Notes under the pieces: model-generated
What the model was told of the DNA's origin: nothing
Database searches by the model: none
What the model saw: the letters and a program-made list of their open reading frames with translations, nothing else
Assembly: GCF_029892095.1 (NCBI RefSeq)
Contig: NZ_JARZAE010000004.1
Span: forward strand, 2,728,001 to 2,792,000
DNA from: Kitasatospora sp. MAP12-44
GTDB lineage: Bacteria > Actinomycetota > Actinomycetes > Streptomycetales > Streptomycetaceae
Direction: 5' to 3'
DNA length: 64,000 nucleotides
Made by a program: the position numbers and the translations under genes
Shown: positions 30,994 to 40,321 of the stretch, in pieces
Position numbering within the stretch: position 1 is the stretch's first letter
Layout: every line of letters begins with the position of its first letter

Positions 30994-31992
30994 ATGACGC
31001 ACGTGATGGCGAAGGGCGCCAATATCTCGCTGGCCGTGGCCGCGGTCCGCGCCGTACTGCGCTGGGCCGCCGTGCCGGGCGCGCCGGACGTGGACGCCTC
31101 CGCGCTGCTGCTCGGCACCAACGGCCGGGTCCGCTCGGACGCCGACTTCGTCTTCTACAACCAGCCCCGGCACCCCTCCGGCGTGGTCCGCCACCTGCCG
31201 AAGCACCGGGTGCCCGGCGCCGAGGACATCGCCGACACGGTCGAGGTGGACCTCGGCAAGCTGCCGGCCGAGATCGATCGGGTGGTGCTCGCCGGGTCCA
31301 CCGAGGAGGGCTCGTTCCGCAGCGTCGCCGGGCTGCGCGTGCTGCTGTACGACGCGGCGTCGCCGGCGGGGGCGGCCCCGCTCGCGGAGTTCCCGGTGAC
31401 CGACGTCGAGGACGTCTCCGCCCTGGTCTGCGGCGAGCTCTACCGGCGCTCGGGGAGTTGGAAGTTCCGCGCGGTCGGGCAGGGGTACGCCTCCGGCCTC
31501 GGCGGCCTCGCGACCGACTTCGGTATCACCGTCGACGACGTGCCGCCGGAGCCGGGCCGGCAGGCGCCCCTCGCGCCCGTGGCGTCCGCCCCCTCCGCCG
31601 CACCCGAGCCCTCGACCTACACGCTCTCCCCGAGCGCCCCGAGCACTCCCCCGCCACCGATGACGCCCCCGACGGCGCCGCCCGTGGTCCCCGCCCCACC
31701 GACCCAGGTCCCCGGCCAGCTCCCGGTGGCGACCTACGGCTACCCGCCGGCGTACGGCTACCCGTCAGCCCAGCAGCAGCCGCAACCCACCTACGGCTAC
31801 CCGCAACAGCCGCAGCCCCACCAGCAGCCCCAACAGCACCCCCAGCCCCAGCCCCAGCCGCCGGCCTACGGCTACCCGCAGCAGCCCCCGCCGGTCCAGC
31901 CCGCGAACCCCGCGAACCCCGCGCAGCCCGACCCGGCCGGCTTCGTCCTCCCCCCGCAGGGCCCCCAGTTCCAGCCTCGCCAGCAGTCCTGA
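30994..31992 (+). CDS. TerD-domain protein with Pro/Gln/Tyr-rich tail
   Basis: The ATG at 30994 gives 332 residues; an ATG at 31006 is equally plausible. The first 180 residues are a TerD domain: [21 protein letters not shown], the Ca2+-type acidic strand [10 protein letters not shown], and [20 protein letters not shown]. The tail is low complexity with repeated YGYP units ([11 protein letters not shown] and others) and Gln runs, likely disordered. TerD domains bind Ca2+ and act near the membrane in tellurite and stress responses. It is divergent from the CitE-like operon. Confidence 0.88.
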   Translation: MTHVMAKGANISLAVAAVRAVLRWAAVPGAPDVDASALLLGTNGRVRSDADFVFYNQPRHPSGVVRHLPKHRVPGAEDIADTVEVDLGKLPAEIDRVVLAGSTEEGSFRSVAGLRVLLYDAASPAGAAPLAEFPVTDVEDVSALVCGELYRRSGSWKFRAVGQGYASGLGGLATDFGITVDDVPPEPGRQAPLAPVASAPSAAPEPSTYTLSPSAPSTPPPPMTPPTAPPVVPAPPTQVPGQLPVATYGYPPAYGYPSAQQQPQPTYGYPQQPQPHQQPQQHPQPQPQPPAYGYPQQPPPVQPANPANPAQPDPAGFVLPPQGPQFQPRQQS

Positions 31993-32036
31993 CCCCGCCC
32001 CACCACGTCAGACGCCGCTGATCAGCTGCCCCGATC

Positions 32037-32765
32037 TCAGCTGCCCGGCTGCTCCTTGTACCCGCGCTGCCACTGCATCCCGAAGCCGTACAACCGGTCC
32101 AGGTCCGACTGGAACCCGTGCACGTACCGGACCTCGCGGCGCACCATCAGCTGCCCGCCCTTGTTCTCGATCAGCATCACCGCACACGAACGGGCCGCCG
32201 CCTCCCGCGCCTCCAGGTTGATCTCCAGGCGCGGACCGCTCGGCGGCACGATCTGGATCTGCGCGTGCGTCTGGTGGAAGGCGGGCGTGCCGTCGTAGAT
32301 GTAGACGAAGATCAGCAGCCGCTTGAACTGGTCCTTCTTCTCCAGGTTGATGTACATCGTCTCGCCGGACGTCGACCCGTACTGGTCGTCGCCGCTCAGC
32401 TTGATGTACGGCGGGTGCTGGAGGTCGCCGAAGAGCTGCCCGAGCGGCTGGACCACGCCCGTGGTGCCGTCGGCGAGTTCGTACATGCAGGCGAGGTCGA
32501 GGTCCACGTTCGTCTGCTCGGACTGGTAGGTCTGCGGCTCCACCGGCATCACCAGCCGTGGCTGGAGCAGCCGGCGGCGCAGCTGGCTGCTCGAGCGCTG
32601 GGTCGTGCGCGCCGTCCAGTGCAGGTTGACGTAGAGGTTTCCGGTGGTCGGCCCGGCGCCGGTGATCGCGTACTGGGGCTGCGACTTGGTCAGGGTGACC
32701 TTGCCGTGCACCCCGCCGTCGATCGTGCTGCGCTCGCCGCGCAGGTACTCCCAGACCGTGGCCAT
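32037..32765 (-). CDS. TerA-like tellurium-resistance-family protein
   Basis: The ATG at 32765 follows GGGGG, giving 242 residues. The core LDLACMYELADGTTGVVQPL, YIKLSGDDQYGSTSGETMYI and FVYIYDGTPAFHQTHAQIQI matches the TerA/TerD-like beta-sandwich with acidic Ca2+-type loops. The C-terminal YVHGFQSDLDRLYGFGMQWQ is typical of the actinomycete form. It probably works with the TerD proteins in the same complex. It lies convergent to the TerD gene at 30,994. Confidence 0.78.
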   Translation of the reverse strand: MATVWEYLRGERSTIDGGVHGKVTLTKSQPQYAITGAGPTTGNLYVNLHWTARTTQRSSSQLRRRLLQPRLVMPVEPQTYQSEQTNVDLDLACMYELADGTTGVVQPLGQLFGDLQHPPYIKLSGDDQYGSTSGETMYINLEKKDQFKRLLIFVYIYDGTPAFHQTHAQIQIVPPSGPRLEINLEAREAAARSCAVMLIENKGGQLMVRREVRYVHGFQSDLDRLYGFGMQWQRGYKEQPGS

Positions 32766-33105
32766 CCCGACTGCCCCCAAGTTCTCGTCGCCCACCACCC
32801 GCGGCACCATTGTGCCCTGCTCCCCCTACCCGCCAACGGGCTTGAGCCACCGTCGGTCCGCGACCCGGAACGGGGCGTTACCCGACTCCCGTAACATGTC
32901 GCCCCTTCGGACGCGATATCGTCTAGCCGCACAGGTGTCCCCTCCGTCCTGCGCGGGTATGCACCGCCGACTCCGGCTCGCACTACGAGCCGTCAGAGGC
33001 AGTGTCCGCGATGGGAACTGACGAGGGTTGGCGCCGAGCGGTGCCGACACGGTACTGCGCACCAAACCCTGCCCTGACCTGCGGAAAGCAGAGGCACACG
33101 CCCCA
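32766..33105. other. intergenic region, 340 bp
   Basis: Divergent promoter region between the TerA-like gene and the DUF2637 gene. A short inverted repeat, GTTAC-N9-GTAAC (32877-32895), is the only structure noticed. No RNA gene is seen. Confidence 0.35.
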
Positions 33106-34173
33106 ATGACACTCACCTCCATACAGCTGGTCTGGGCCGTCGTCGGCGGCGCGGCGCTGCTCTTCACGGCGATCCTGGTCGCCACGCTGCGCTTCAAGAA
33201 CACCAAGTCCGAGGAGAGCGGGGACTCCTGGGAGCGCACCGAGGAGCGCCGCCGGCGCAAGGAGATGATCTACGGGATCTCCTCCTACGTCCTGCTCTTC
33301 TGCTGCGCCGGCGTCGCAGCCGCGCTCTCCTTCCACGGCCTGGTCGGTTTCGGTACGGAGAACCTCGGCCTCAGCGGCGGCTGGGAGTTCCTGGTGCCGT
33401 TCGGGCTGGACGGCGCGGCGATGTTCTGCTCCGTCCTGGCCGTCCGCGAGGCCAGCCACGGTGACGCCGCGCTCGGCTCGCGCCTGCTGGTCTGGCTCTT
33501 CGCCTTCGCCTCCGCCTGGTTCAACTGGGTGCACGCGCCGCGCGGCGGCGACCACGCCGGTGCGCCGCAGTTCTTCTCCGGCATGTCGATCTCGGCGGCC
33601 GTGCTCTTCGACCGCGCGCTCAAGCAGACCCGCCGGGCCGCACTGCGCGAGCAGGGCCTGATACCGCGCCCGCTGCCGCAGATCCGGATCGTCCGCTGGC
33701 TGCGCGCCCCGCGCGAGACCTACGCGGCCTGGTCGCTGATGCTGCTGGAGAACGTGCGCAGCCTGGACGAGGCCGTCGACGAGGTCCGCGAGGACCGGCA
33801 GGCCAAGCTGGACGCCAAGCAGCGCGCCCGCAACGCCGACCGCCGCGAGCGGGCCGAACTCAAGGCGATCTCCCGGCAGGGCGGCATGCTGGCCCGGACC
33901 CGCGGCGGCCGCCAGGTGCCCGCGCTGACCGCGGGCGGCTCCGGCGACGGACAGCCCGCTACGGAGCCTGCCCTAGCCGCCTCTGACGACCTGACGAGCT
34001 CCACCGGCCGCTCCACTGCTGCGTCCCACTTCTCCGCCACCGCGTCGGACTCCTCACGCCGGTCGTCCAGCATCGACCTGACCGCGGACGACGACACCCT
34101 CTCGATGCCGAAGCTGGACTCCCTCGACTCGCTGGAGCGCAAGCTCCGCGCGATCGAGAAGCAGCTCGGCTGA
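33106..34173 (+). CDS. DUF2637-domain membrane protein
   Basis: About 355 residues from the ATG at 33106. The first 190 residues hold four membrane helices, including QLVWAVVGGAALLFTAILVA, ISSYVLLFCCAGVAAALSF and LLVWLFAFASAWFNWVHAP, with the charged loop SWERTEERRRRKEM. The rest is a cytoplasmic, charged helical and Ser/Thr-rich region. DUF2637 proteins are common in Streptomyces, some linked to plasmid spread (SpdB-like), but the chromosomal copy near Ter genes has no assigned role. It ends at a strong hairpin. Confidence 0.82.
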   Translation: MTLTSIQLVWAVVGGAALLFTAILVATLRFKNTKSEESGDSWERTEERRRRKEMIYGISSYVLLFCCAGVAAALSFHGLVGFGTENLGLSGGWEFLVPFGLDGAAMFCSVLAVREASHGDAALGSRLLVWLFAFASAWFNWVHAPRGGDHAGAPQFFSGMSISAAVLFDRALKQTRRAALREQGLIPRPLPQIRIVRWLRAPRETYAAWSLMLLENVRSLDEAVDEVREDRQAKLDAKQRARNADRRERAELKAISRQGGMLARTRGGRQVPALTAGGSGDGQPATEPALAASDDLTSSTGRSTAASHFSATASDSSRRSSSIDLTADDDTLSMPKLDSLDSLERKLRAIEKQLG

Positions 34174-34190
34174 GCACTCCTCGCCTCAAC

Positions 34191-34229
34191 AGGATGGCCC
34201 GCACACCTCTCAGGTGTGCGGGCCATCCT
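34191..34229. terminator. bidirectional terminator, 18-bp perfect stem
   Basis: AGGATGGCCCGCACACCT (34191-34208) and its exact complement (34212-34229) are separated by CTC. It lies between the convergent DUF2637 and DUF475 genes. Confidence 0.9.
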
Positions 34230-34250
34230 GCGTGCTGGGGCCGTCCCGGC

Positions 34251-35366
34251 TCAGCTCTTGCCGCTCGCCGCCACCCGGTCCGGGTCGAGCGCCGAATCCA
34301 GCGCCGCCGCCCGCTTGTTGCGGACCAGCGAGGAGGCCAGCGCCGCGCCGATGAAGGCCACCCCGATCAGGCCGGTGACGATCTCCGGGATCTTGTGCTC
34401 AATGGAGATCAGCAGGATCGCGGCCAGCGCGCCGATCGCGTAGTGCGCGCCGTGCTCCAGGTAGACGTAGTCGTCCAGGGTGCCCTTGCGGACCAGGAAG
34501 ACGGTCAGCGAGCGGATGTACATCGCGCCGATGCCCAGGCCCAGGGTGATCTGGAAGATGTCGCTGGAGATCGCGAACGCGCCGACCACGCCGTCGAAGG
34601 AGAACGAGGCGTCCAGCACCTCCAGGTACAGGAAGAGGAAGAAGGCCGCCTTGCCGGCCACCTGCACCAGCGACTGCCCGGAGGCCGCGGCCGCCGCGTT
34701 CTCCTCGTCCTCCTCCTCGTCCTCCAGGCTGGACTCGAAGACGCCGGAGAGGCCGCTCACCGCCAGGTAGGTGCCCAGCCCCAGCAGGCCGGCCAGCAGC
34801 ACGGTCTCCGCGTGCGCGCCGGCGAAGAAGCGCGAGGCCAGCGCGAGCGTGACCAGCGCGACCACCGAGGACAGCGCCTCCAGCCGGCCGATCCGCTCCA
34901 GCGGCTTCTCCAGCCAGCGCAGCCAGTGGAAGTCCTTCTCCCCGAAGACGAAGTCCAGGAAGATCATCAGCAGGAAGATCCCGCCGAACGCGGCGATCGC
35001 CGGGTTGGCCGCCTCCAGGTGCTGGGCGTAGGTCAGGCCCTGGTACGTGTGGCCGGAGTTGAGCGCGAGGTCGATCACCGTGCTCGGACCGATGTGCGCG
35101 GTCAGGCCCACCACCAGCAGCGGGAAGAGCAGCCGCATCCCGAAGACCGCGATCAGCACGCCGACCGTCAGAAAGATCTTCTGCCAGAACGGGTTCATCC
35201 GCTTCAGGACCGTGGCATTGACCACCGCGTTGTCGAAGGACAACGAGATTTCCAGGATCGCCAGGACCAGGACCACGCCGAAGCCCTCGGCGCCCCAGAT
35301 CAGCCCGGCTGCGACCAGCCCGGCGATCGTGGTCGCGAGAGACCATCCGAAAGTGCGGAGGAACAC
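34251..35366 (-). CDS. DUF475 / TerC-like integral membrane protein
   Basis: About 371 residues from the GTG at 35366, where FLRTFGWSLATTIAGL matches the usual family start. There are eight to nine helices. ILEISLSFDNAVVNATVL and EVLDASFSFDGVVGAFAIS are the paired TerC signatures with membrane-buried acids, and an acidic run (SSLEDEEEDEENA) lies in the central loop. TerC proteins are thought to move or sense metal ions (Mn2+ in other bacteria) and anchor Ter complexes. It follows a TerD gene on the same strand by 120 bp. Confidence 0.9.
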   Translation of the reverse strand: MFLRTFGWSLATTIAGLVAAGLIWGAEGFGVVLVLAILEISLSFDNAVVNATVLKRMNPFWQKIFLTVGVLIAVFGMRLLFPLLVVGLTAHIGPSTVIDLALNSGHTYQGLTYAQHLEAANPAIAAFGGIFLLMIFLDFVFGEKDFHWLRWLEKPLERIGRLEALSSVVALVTLALASRFFAGAHAETVLLAGLLGLGTYLAVSGLSGVFESSLEDEEEDEENAAAAASGQSLVQVAGKAAFFLFLYLEVLDASFSFDGVVGAFAISSDIFQITLGLGIGAMYIRSLTVFLVRKGTLDDYVYLEHGAHYAIGALAAILLISIEHKIPEIVTGLIGVAFIGAALASSLVRNKRAAALDSALDPDRVAASGKS

Positions 35367-35486
35367 GGGAATGGATACCTTTCGGTGTCGAGGCGCGCCG
35401 GGGTCGCCCCGACCGGTCGGAATCTGACATCCGACCAGCCCCCCACACTGCCGCTGAATCATCAAGAAGGGCGCTGAGCGCCGCCT

Positions 35487-36071
35487 TTATTGTACGTTTA
35501 CCCCGAAATCAAGCGCGATGCCACGCAAGCCCGAGGCATAACCCTGGCCGACCGCACGGAACTTCCATTCACCCTGGTACCGGTAGAGCTCACCAAAGAT
35601 CATGGCAGTCTCGCTGGAGGCGTCCTCGGAGAGGTCGTAGCGGGCGATCTCCTGGCCGCCCGTCTGGTCCACCACCCGGATATAGGCGTTGCGAACCTGG
35701 CCGAAGCTCTGCACCCGGGCCTCCGCGTCGTAGATCGACACCGGGAAGACCACCTTGTCCACCTGCGCGGGGACCAGGTCGAGGTTGACCACGACCACCT
35801 CCTCGTCGCCCTCCACGCCCTCCTCGCCGCCGACCAGGTTGTCGCCGAGGTGCTCGACGGACCCCTCGGGGCTCTTGAGGTTGTTGTAGAAGACGAAGTA
35901 CTCGTCGCCGAGCACCCGGCCGCCCGAGCAGAGCAGGGCGCTGGCGTCGAGGTCGAAGGGCGCGCCGGTGGTGGACCTGGCGGCCCAGCCGAGGCCGATC
36001 TGCACCTGCGTCAGGTTCGGCGCCGCCTTGCTCAACGAGACGTTGCCGCCCTTGGCGAGCGTGACACTCAT
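35487..36071 (-). CDS. TerD-family protein
   Basis: The ATG at 36071 follows GGAGG, giving 194 residues. A complete TerD domain is present: [66 protein letters not shown], and [20 protein letters not shown] at the end. The paired Asp residues in the acidic loops bind Ca2+ in known members. It probably forms an operon with the DUF475 gene and is very close to the second TerD at 38,836, so the two arose by duplication. Confidence 0.93.
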   Translation of the reverse strand: MSVTLAKGGNVSLSKAAPNLTQVQIGLGWAARSTTGAPFDLDASALLCSGGRVLGDEYFVFYNNLKSPEGSVEHLGDNLVGGEEGVEGDEEVVVVNLDLVPAQVDKVVFPVSIYDAEARVQSFGQVRNAYIRVVDQTGGQEIARYDLSEDASSETAMIFGELYRYQGEWKFRAVGQGYASGLRGIALDFGVNVQ

Positions 36072-36220
36072 GGTGGCTCTTCCTCCCACTCCCTGGCGCC
36101 CCGACCTGGGGCGCCGTCAGCTGACCGGGGCCCGTGCCGTACGGCGGCACGGAGAGGCTCACCCACAGGTGTAAGCCCACGCGCGCCCATCCGGCCACCG
36201 GTCGGCCGCTGAACTTCCTG

Positions 36221-36241
36221 AACATGCGGTCAACATGCGGT
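36221..36241. promoter_or_regulatory. direct repeat in TerD/kinase divergent promoter
   Basis: AACATGCGGT occurs at 36221-36230 and 36232-36241, one helical turn apart, in the 355-bp gap 36072-36426 between the TerD gene and the kinase gene. It is a candidate activator or repressor site. Nothing else is seen in the gap. Confidence 0.45.
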
Positions 36242-36426
36242 ACACACGCTGAACCAGCCGAACCTATCAAGCGGGCCACCGTCCTCTGCCGCCCGTCGCT
36301 CCGGCTGCCACCGCCCTCGATCGCCTTCGGCACAGGCCGTACGATCCTCCCGATCAGCAGGTGCCCTGTCGGCCCGTCACCCCGACGGCGCGGGCGGCCG
36401 CACCGCAGCAACGGGGGAGAACCACC

Positions 36427-38742
36427 ATGCCGTTCCAGCCACTGGAACCCACCGATCCGCCGGCCGTCGGCCCGTATCTGCTCCTGGCCAGACTCGGGGC
36501 CGGCGGGATGGGGCGCGTCTACCTCGCCCGCTCGGCCGGCGGGCGCACCGTCGCGGTCAAGGTGGTGCGCTCCGAGCTCGCCGAGGACCAGGAGTTCCGG
36601 GAGCGCTTCCGCCGCGAGGTCGCCGCCGCGCAGGCCGTCAGCGGGGTGTACACCGCGCCGGTGGTGGACGCCGACCGCGACGGGCCCAACCCCTGGCTGG
36701 CCACCGCGTACGTCCTGGGCCCCTCGCTCACCGAGGCCGTCGCCGCCCACGGGCCGCTGCCCGTCGCGGCGGTCCGAGCGCTGGGCGCGGGCCTGGCCCA
36801 GGCGCTGAGCGCCGTCCACGCCGCGGGCCTGGTCCACCGCGACCTCAAACCCTCCAACGTCCTGCTGGCCGCCGACGGACCGCGCGTGATCGACTTCGGG
36901 ATCGCCCGGGCGCTCGACGGCGACCGGCTGACCAGCACCGGCGTGGTGGTCGGCTCGCCCGGCTTCATGTGCCCGGAGCAGGCCGCCGGCGCACCGATGG
37001 GCCCGTCCGGCGACGTCTTCTCGCTGGGTTCCGTGCTGGTGTACGCGGCGACCGGCGCCGGCCCGTTCAGCCAGGACACCGAGAGCGCGGGCTCCGCCGC
37101 CGCGCTGCTCTACCGGGTGATCCACGACGAGCCCGCGCTGGACGCCCTGCCCGCCGAGCTGCGGCCCGCCGTCACGGCCTGCCTGGCCAAGAACCCGGCC
37201 GACCGGCCGACGCCCGCCGAACTGGTCGACCTGCTCAGCGGCGGGCGGACGCAGCTGCGCAGCGGCTGGCTGCCCTCCGAGCTCTCCTCGGACATCGCCA
37301 CCCACGCGGCCGCGGTGATGGACCTGGAGACCCCGGCCCGCGGCAGCTCCGCGCCGCCCGCCGACCCCCGGCTGACGGCCGACCACCCGCCCACCCGGCT
37401 GGACGCGGCGGCGCCGGCCGAGCACACCGTCAAGCTCACCGGCAGCGCCACCCCGCCCGAGCCGCCGGCCCAGGCCCCCGCGGGCCCCTCCCGGCGCCTG
37501 CTGCTGGCCGGTGGCGGCGCCGCCCTGCTTGCGGCCCTCGGCGGGGCCGCCTGGGCCCTGACGGACCGCACCAAGCCCCTGCAGCCCGTCCCGACCCCGA
37601 CCGGGCTGCTGACCGCCCCCGCCCCCACCCCGACCGCCGTCCGCGCGCCCGGCATGCCGCCGGTGGCCCTGTGGAACTTCACGTTGCCGCAGAGCGCCGG
37701 CGGCAACAGCCTGCCGATCTGCGTGGGCGACGTGGTGCTGCTCGACTCGGACGGCCTGTTCGCCCTGGGCAGGACCGACGGCAAGCAGCGCTGGACCGAC
37801 CCGCAGGCGGCCGGCGGCATCGTGGTGGCGGCCGGCGGGACCATCTCGTACGCCGCGGCCGACATCGTCACGGCCGACCCGGCCAGCGGCGCGCTGCTGT
37901 GGAAGTACACGCCGCAGAAACTGGCCAACCCCTCGCAGCTGCTGGAGAGCTCGACGATCCTGGCCGCCGACGACCGCGCCGTCTACGCCCTGTGCAGCTA
38001 CCTCCTGCTGGACGGCGAAGGCCTGCCAACCAGCGATCCGCTGGCCCCCGGGATCCTCGCGCTCTCCCGCAAGGACGGCTCGGTGCTCTGGAGCCAGCAC
38101 CGCGCCGCGAACGCCGACACCGATGTGATGGCCGTGCTGGCCGGGGACACCCTGCTCTACACGGACTCCAAGACCAACTTGGTGGCCCGCAGCACTAGCA
38201 CCGGCCAGCAGCTGTGGTTCGCCGACACCGAAGCGCAGGCGCTCTACCCGCCGGCCACCGACGGCGACCGGGTCTACTGCTCGGCCCCCGGTCTTGGCGT
38301 CCAGGCGGTGGCGGTCTCCGGCGGCAAGCAGGTCTGGACGAAGGCCGCGCCGCAGAAGCGCCTCTGGTACGCCCCGCCGACGGTGGCCGGCGGCGTGGTC
38401 TACACAGTGCTTGGCGGCATGACGGTGACCCTCGACGGCACCCTGTACACACCCCCTGCCGGTCCGGTGCTGATCGCCTACCGGGCCACCGACGGCGCCG
38501 AGTTGTGGCGGCTGGCGCTGCCCAGCGAGTGCTCGATGAACACGCCCTCGATCGTCGTGCAGGACACCCTCTTCGTCCCGACCGACAGCAAGGGGATCTA
38601 CGCCGTCGACATCAAGGCCCACACGATCCGCTGGATCTTCCAGAACGGGGTCACCACCGACGTCGAGTGGCAGTTCGGCACCGACGGCAAGCAGTTGATC
38701 GCCGTCCAGGACAACCGGGTCTACGCCCTCCCGCTGGTCTGA
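36427..38742 (+). CDS. Ser/Thr protein kinase with C-terminal PQQ-like beta-propeller
   Basis: The ATG at 36427 follows GGGGGAG, giving 771 residues. The kinase domain (1-280) is complete: LGAGGMGRVY, catalytic Lys45, HRDLKPSN with Asp139, and DFG at 156-158. A Pro-rich linker, one membrane helix (LLLAGGGAALLAALGGAAWA) and an outer beta-propeller with repeated A-L-x-x-x-D-G-x-x-x-W units (LGRTDGKQRWTD, LSRKDGSVLWSQ, YRATDGAELWRL) follow. Ligand binding outside may set kinase activity inside. It sits between two TerD genes, whose products are plausible substrates. Confidence 0.92.
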   Translation: MPFQPLEPTDPPAVGPYLLLARLGAGGMGRVYLARSAGGRTVAVKVVRSELAEDQEFRERFRREVAAAQAVSGVYTAPVVDADRDGPNPWLATAYVLGPSLTEAVAAHGPLPVAAVRALGAGLAQALSAVHAAGLVHRDLKPSNVLLAADGPRVIDFGIARALDGDRLTSTGVVVGSPGFMCPEQAAGAPMGPSGDVFSLGSVLVYAATGAGPFSQDTESAGSAAALLYRVIHDEPALDALPAELRPAVTACLAKNPADRPTPAELVDLLSGGRTQLRSGWLPSELSSDIATHAAAVMDLETPARGSSAPPADPRLTADHPPTRLDAAAPAEHTVKLTGSATPPEPPAQAPAGPSRRLLLAGGGAALLAALGGAAWALTDRTKPLQPVPTPTGLLTAPAPTPTAVRAPGMPPVALWNFTLPQSAGGNSLPICVGDVVLLDSDGLFALGRTDGKQRWTDPQAAGGIVVAAGGTISYAAADIVTADPASGALLWKYTPQKLANPSQLLESSTILAADDRAVYALCSYLLLDGEGLPTSDPLAPGILALSRKDGSVLWSQHRAANADTDVMAVLAGDTLLYTDSKTNLVARSTSTGQQLWFADTEAQALYPPATDGDRVYCSAPGLGVQAVAVSGGKQVWTKAAPQKRLWYAPPTVAGGVVYTVLGGMTVTLDGTLYTPPAGPVLIAYRATDGAELWRLALPSECSMNTPSIVVQDTLFVPTDSKGIYAVDIKAHTIRWIFQNGVTTDVEWQFGTDGKQLIAVQDNRVYALPLV

Positions 38743-38761
38743 GACCGCTCTGGAAGAGCGA

Positions 38762-38819
38762 CGGCCCGCGCCCTCCCTCCGGAGCCAGAGACGGAGCCGG
38801 AGACGGAGAGCGCGGGCCG
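38762..38819. terminator. hairpin between kinase and TerD genes
   Basis: CGGCCCGCGC (38762-38771) pairs with GCGCGGGCCG (38810-38819), with part of the loop also pairing (CTCC/GGAG). It lies between the convergent kinase and TerD genes. Confidence 0.65.
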
Positions 38820-38835
38820 AACGTCGAAGGATGCC

Positions 38836-39411
38836 TCAGACGTTGACGCCGAAGTCCTGGGCGATCCCGCGCAGACCGGAGGCGTAGCCCTGGCCGATCG
38901 CGCGGAACTTCCACTCGGCGCCGTTGCGGTAGAGCTCGCCGAAGACCATCGCCGTCTCGGTCGAGGCGTCCTCGGAGAGGTCGTAGCGGGCGATCTCCTG
39001 ACCGCCGACCTGGTTGACCACCCGGATGTAGGCGTTGCGGACCTGGCCGAAGCTCTGCAGCCGGGTCTCCGCGTCGTAGATCGACACCGGGAAGACGATC
39101 TTCGCGACATCGGCCGGGACGGCGGCCAGGTTGACCTTGATCGTCTCGTCGTCGCCCTCGCCCTCACCGGTGAGGTTGTCGCCGGTGTGCTCGACCGAGC
39201 CGTCGGGGCTCTTGAGGTTGTTGAAGAAGACGAAGTTCGCGTCCGAGGAGACCTTTCCGCCCTCGTTGCACAGCAGCGCGCTGGCATCGAGGTCGAACTC
39301 GGCGCCGGTGGTGGTGCGCGCGTCCCAGCCCAGCGCGACGAGAACACCGGTCAGGCCGGGGGCTTCCTTCGTGAGCGAGACATTGCCGCCCTTGCTGAGG
39401 CTGACACCCAC
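38836..39411 (-). CDS. TerD-family protein
   Basis: The GTG at 39411 follows GGAGG by five bases, giving 191 residues. The TerD domain is complete ([88 protein letters not shown]). It differs from its paralogue at 35,487 mainly in the acidic loop [10 protein letters not shown]. It is probably transcribed alone. A Ca2+-binding stress role is inferred from the family. Confidence 0.93.
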   Translation of the reverse strand: MGVSLSKGGNVSLTKEAPGLTGVLVALGWDARTTTGAEFDLDASALLCNEGGKVSSDANFVFFNNLKSPDGSVEHTGDNLTGEGEGDDETIKVNLAAVPADVAKIVFPVSIYDAETRLQSFGQVRNAYIRVVNQVGGQEIARYDLSEDASTETAMVFGELYRNGAEWKFRAIGQGYASGLRGIAQDFGVNV

Positions 39412-39538
39412 AGGATCCTCCAAGAATCGGGAGGCACCTCGCGGCACCCCGTAGTGCGGTCCGAGCGCACGTGCGACGGGCCCTCATTCGAGCCAACGGG
39501 CCGATCGTAGTGCCGGGTTCCCGCCCGGAGCAGCGCGA

Positions 39539-39578
39539 CGGCCCGGTGTGGCCGCGGAAAGACCGCCACACCGGGCCG
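39539..39578. terminator. hairpin downstream of the peroxiredoxin gene
   Basis: CGGCCCGGTGTGGC (39539-39552) pairs perfectly with 39565-39578 across a 12-base loop, 33 bp beyond the stop of the minus-strand peroxiredoxin gene. Confidence 0.8.
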
Positions 39579-39610
39579 TAGGACACGCCGGGCGGTCCAA
39601 CACGCAGGCG

Positions 39611-40069
39611 TCAGAGCGCGCCGAGTGCCTTCAGGTACTCCTGCTCGTCCCGGGCGTCCGGCAGGCCGTTGACGATCGACCAGCGCACCACGCCGGCCTT
39701 GTCGATCACGAAGGTGCCGCGCACCGCGCAGCCCTTCTCCTCCTGGAAGACGCCATAGGCCTTGGAGACCTCGCCGTGCGGCCAGAAGTCGGAGAGCAGC
39801 GGGTACTCCAGGCCCTCCTGCTCGGCGAAGACGCGCAGCGTGAACGGCGAGTCGTTGGAGACCGCCAGGACCTGCACGTCGTCGTTCTGCAGACGCGGCA
39901 GCTCGCGCTGGATCGCGCAGACCTCGCCGGTGCAGACGCCGGTGAAGGCGAACGGATAGAACACCAGGACGACGTTCTTCTCGCCCCGGAAGTCGGAGAG
40001 CTTGACCGACTCGCCGTGCTGGTTCTTGAGCTCGAAGTCCGGAGCCAGGGTGTCGATCTCGATGGCCAT
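39611..40069 (-). CDS. AhpE/BCP-type peroxiredoxin
   Basis: This 152-residue thioredoxin-fold protein has peroxidatic Cys46 in PFAFTGVCTGEVC and a second Cys51 spaced as in atypical 2-Cys BCP enzymes. The conserved Thr and Pro are present (FYPFAFTG), and the resolving segment SKAYGVFQEEKGCAVRGTFV follows. It reduces hydroperoxides in the cytoplasm. In streptomycetes this gene regularly sits between TerD genes and DUF3052/aceE, as here. Confidence 0.92.
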   Translation of the reverse strand: MAIEIDTLAPDFELKNQHGESVKLSDFRGEKNVVLVFYPFAFTGVCTGEVCAIQRELPRLQNDDVQVLAVSNDSPFTLRVFAEQEGLEYPLLSDFWPHGEVSKAYGVFQEEKGCAVRGTFVIDKAGVVRWSIVNGLPDARDEQEYLKALGAL

Positions 40070-40267
40070 GGTGAGGACCTTTCTCAGCGGTGATCGCGGG
40101 GCGATCGCATCGTTACGGCGGGCGCAGCGGCCGACCGCGGCCACATCCTCGCATTCGTTCGGGTCGGTTCCGCCGAACGAGTGAGCAGACCGGAGCCATT
40201 CGGGGAAGTTTCGCCCCGGGCGAACACGTTCCCCGGCGGGTCCTCCAGTCGCCCGCCGGACGCGGCA

Positions 40268-40299
40268 GGGCCCCGCTGGAGGAAGCTCCAACGGGGCCC
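40268..40299. terminator. hairpin downstream of the DUF3052 gene
   Basis: GGGCCCCGCTGGAG pairs with CTCCAACGGGGCCC (one mismatch) around GAAG, 22 bp after the DUF3052 stop on the minus strand. Confidence 0.75.
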
Positions 40300-40321
40300 G
40301 GCCGTACATTCCCGGAGAGTC

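Noticed and set aside
31730..31960. Repeated CAGCAGCCCC-type units that could suggest a CRISPR-like array
   Set aside because: They encode the Pro/Gln/YGYP tail of the TerD protein; the units are irregular and spacers are not unique.
35590..38622. 1,010-codon minus-strand frame opposite the kinase gene
   Set aside because: It is the shadow of the kinase and TerD genes and contains Gly/Arg-rich nonsense sequence.
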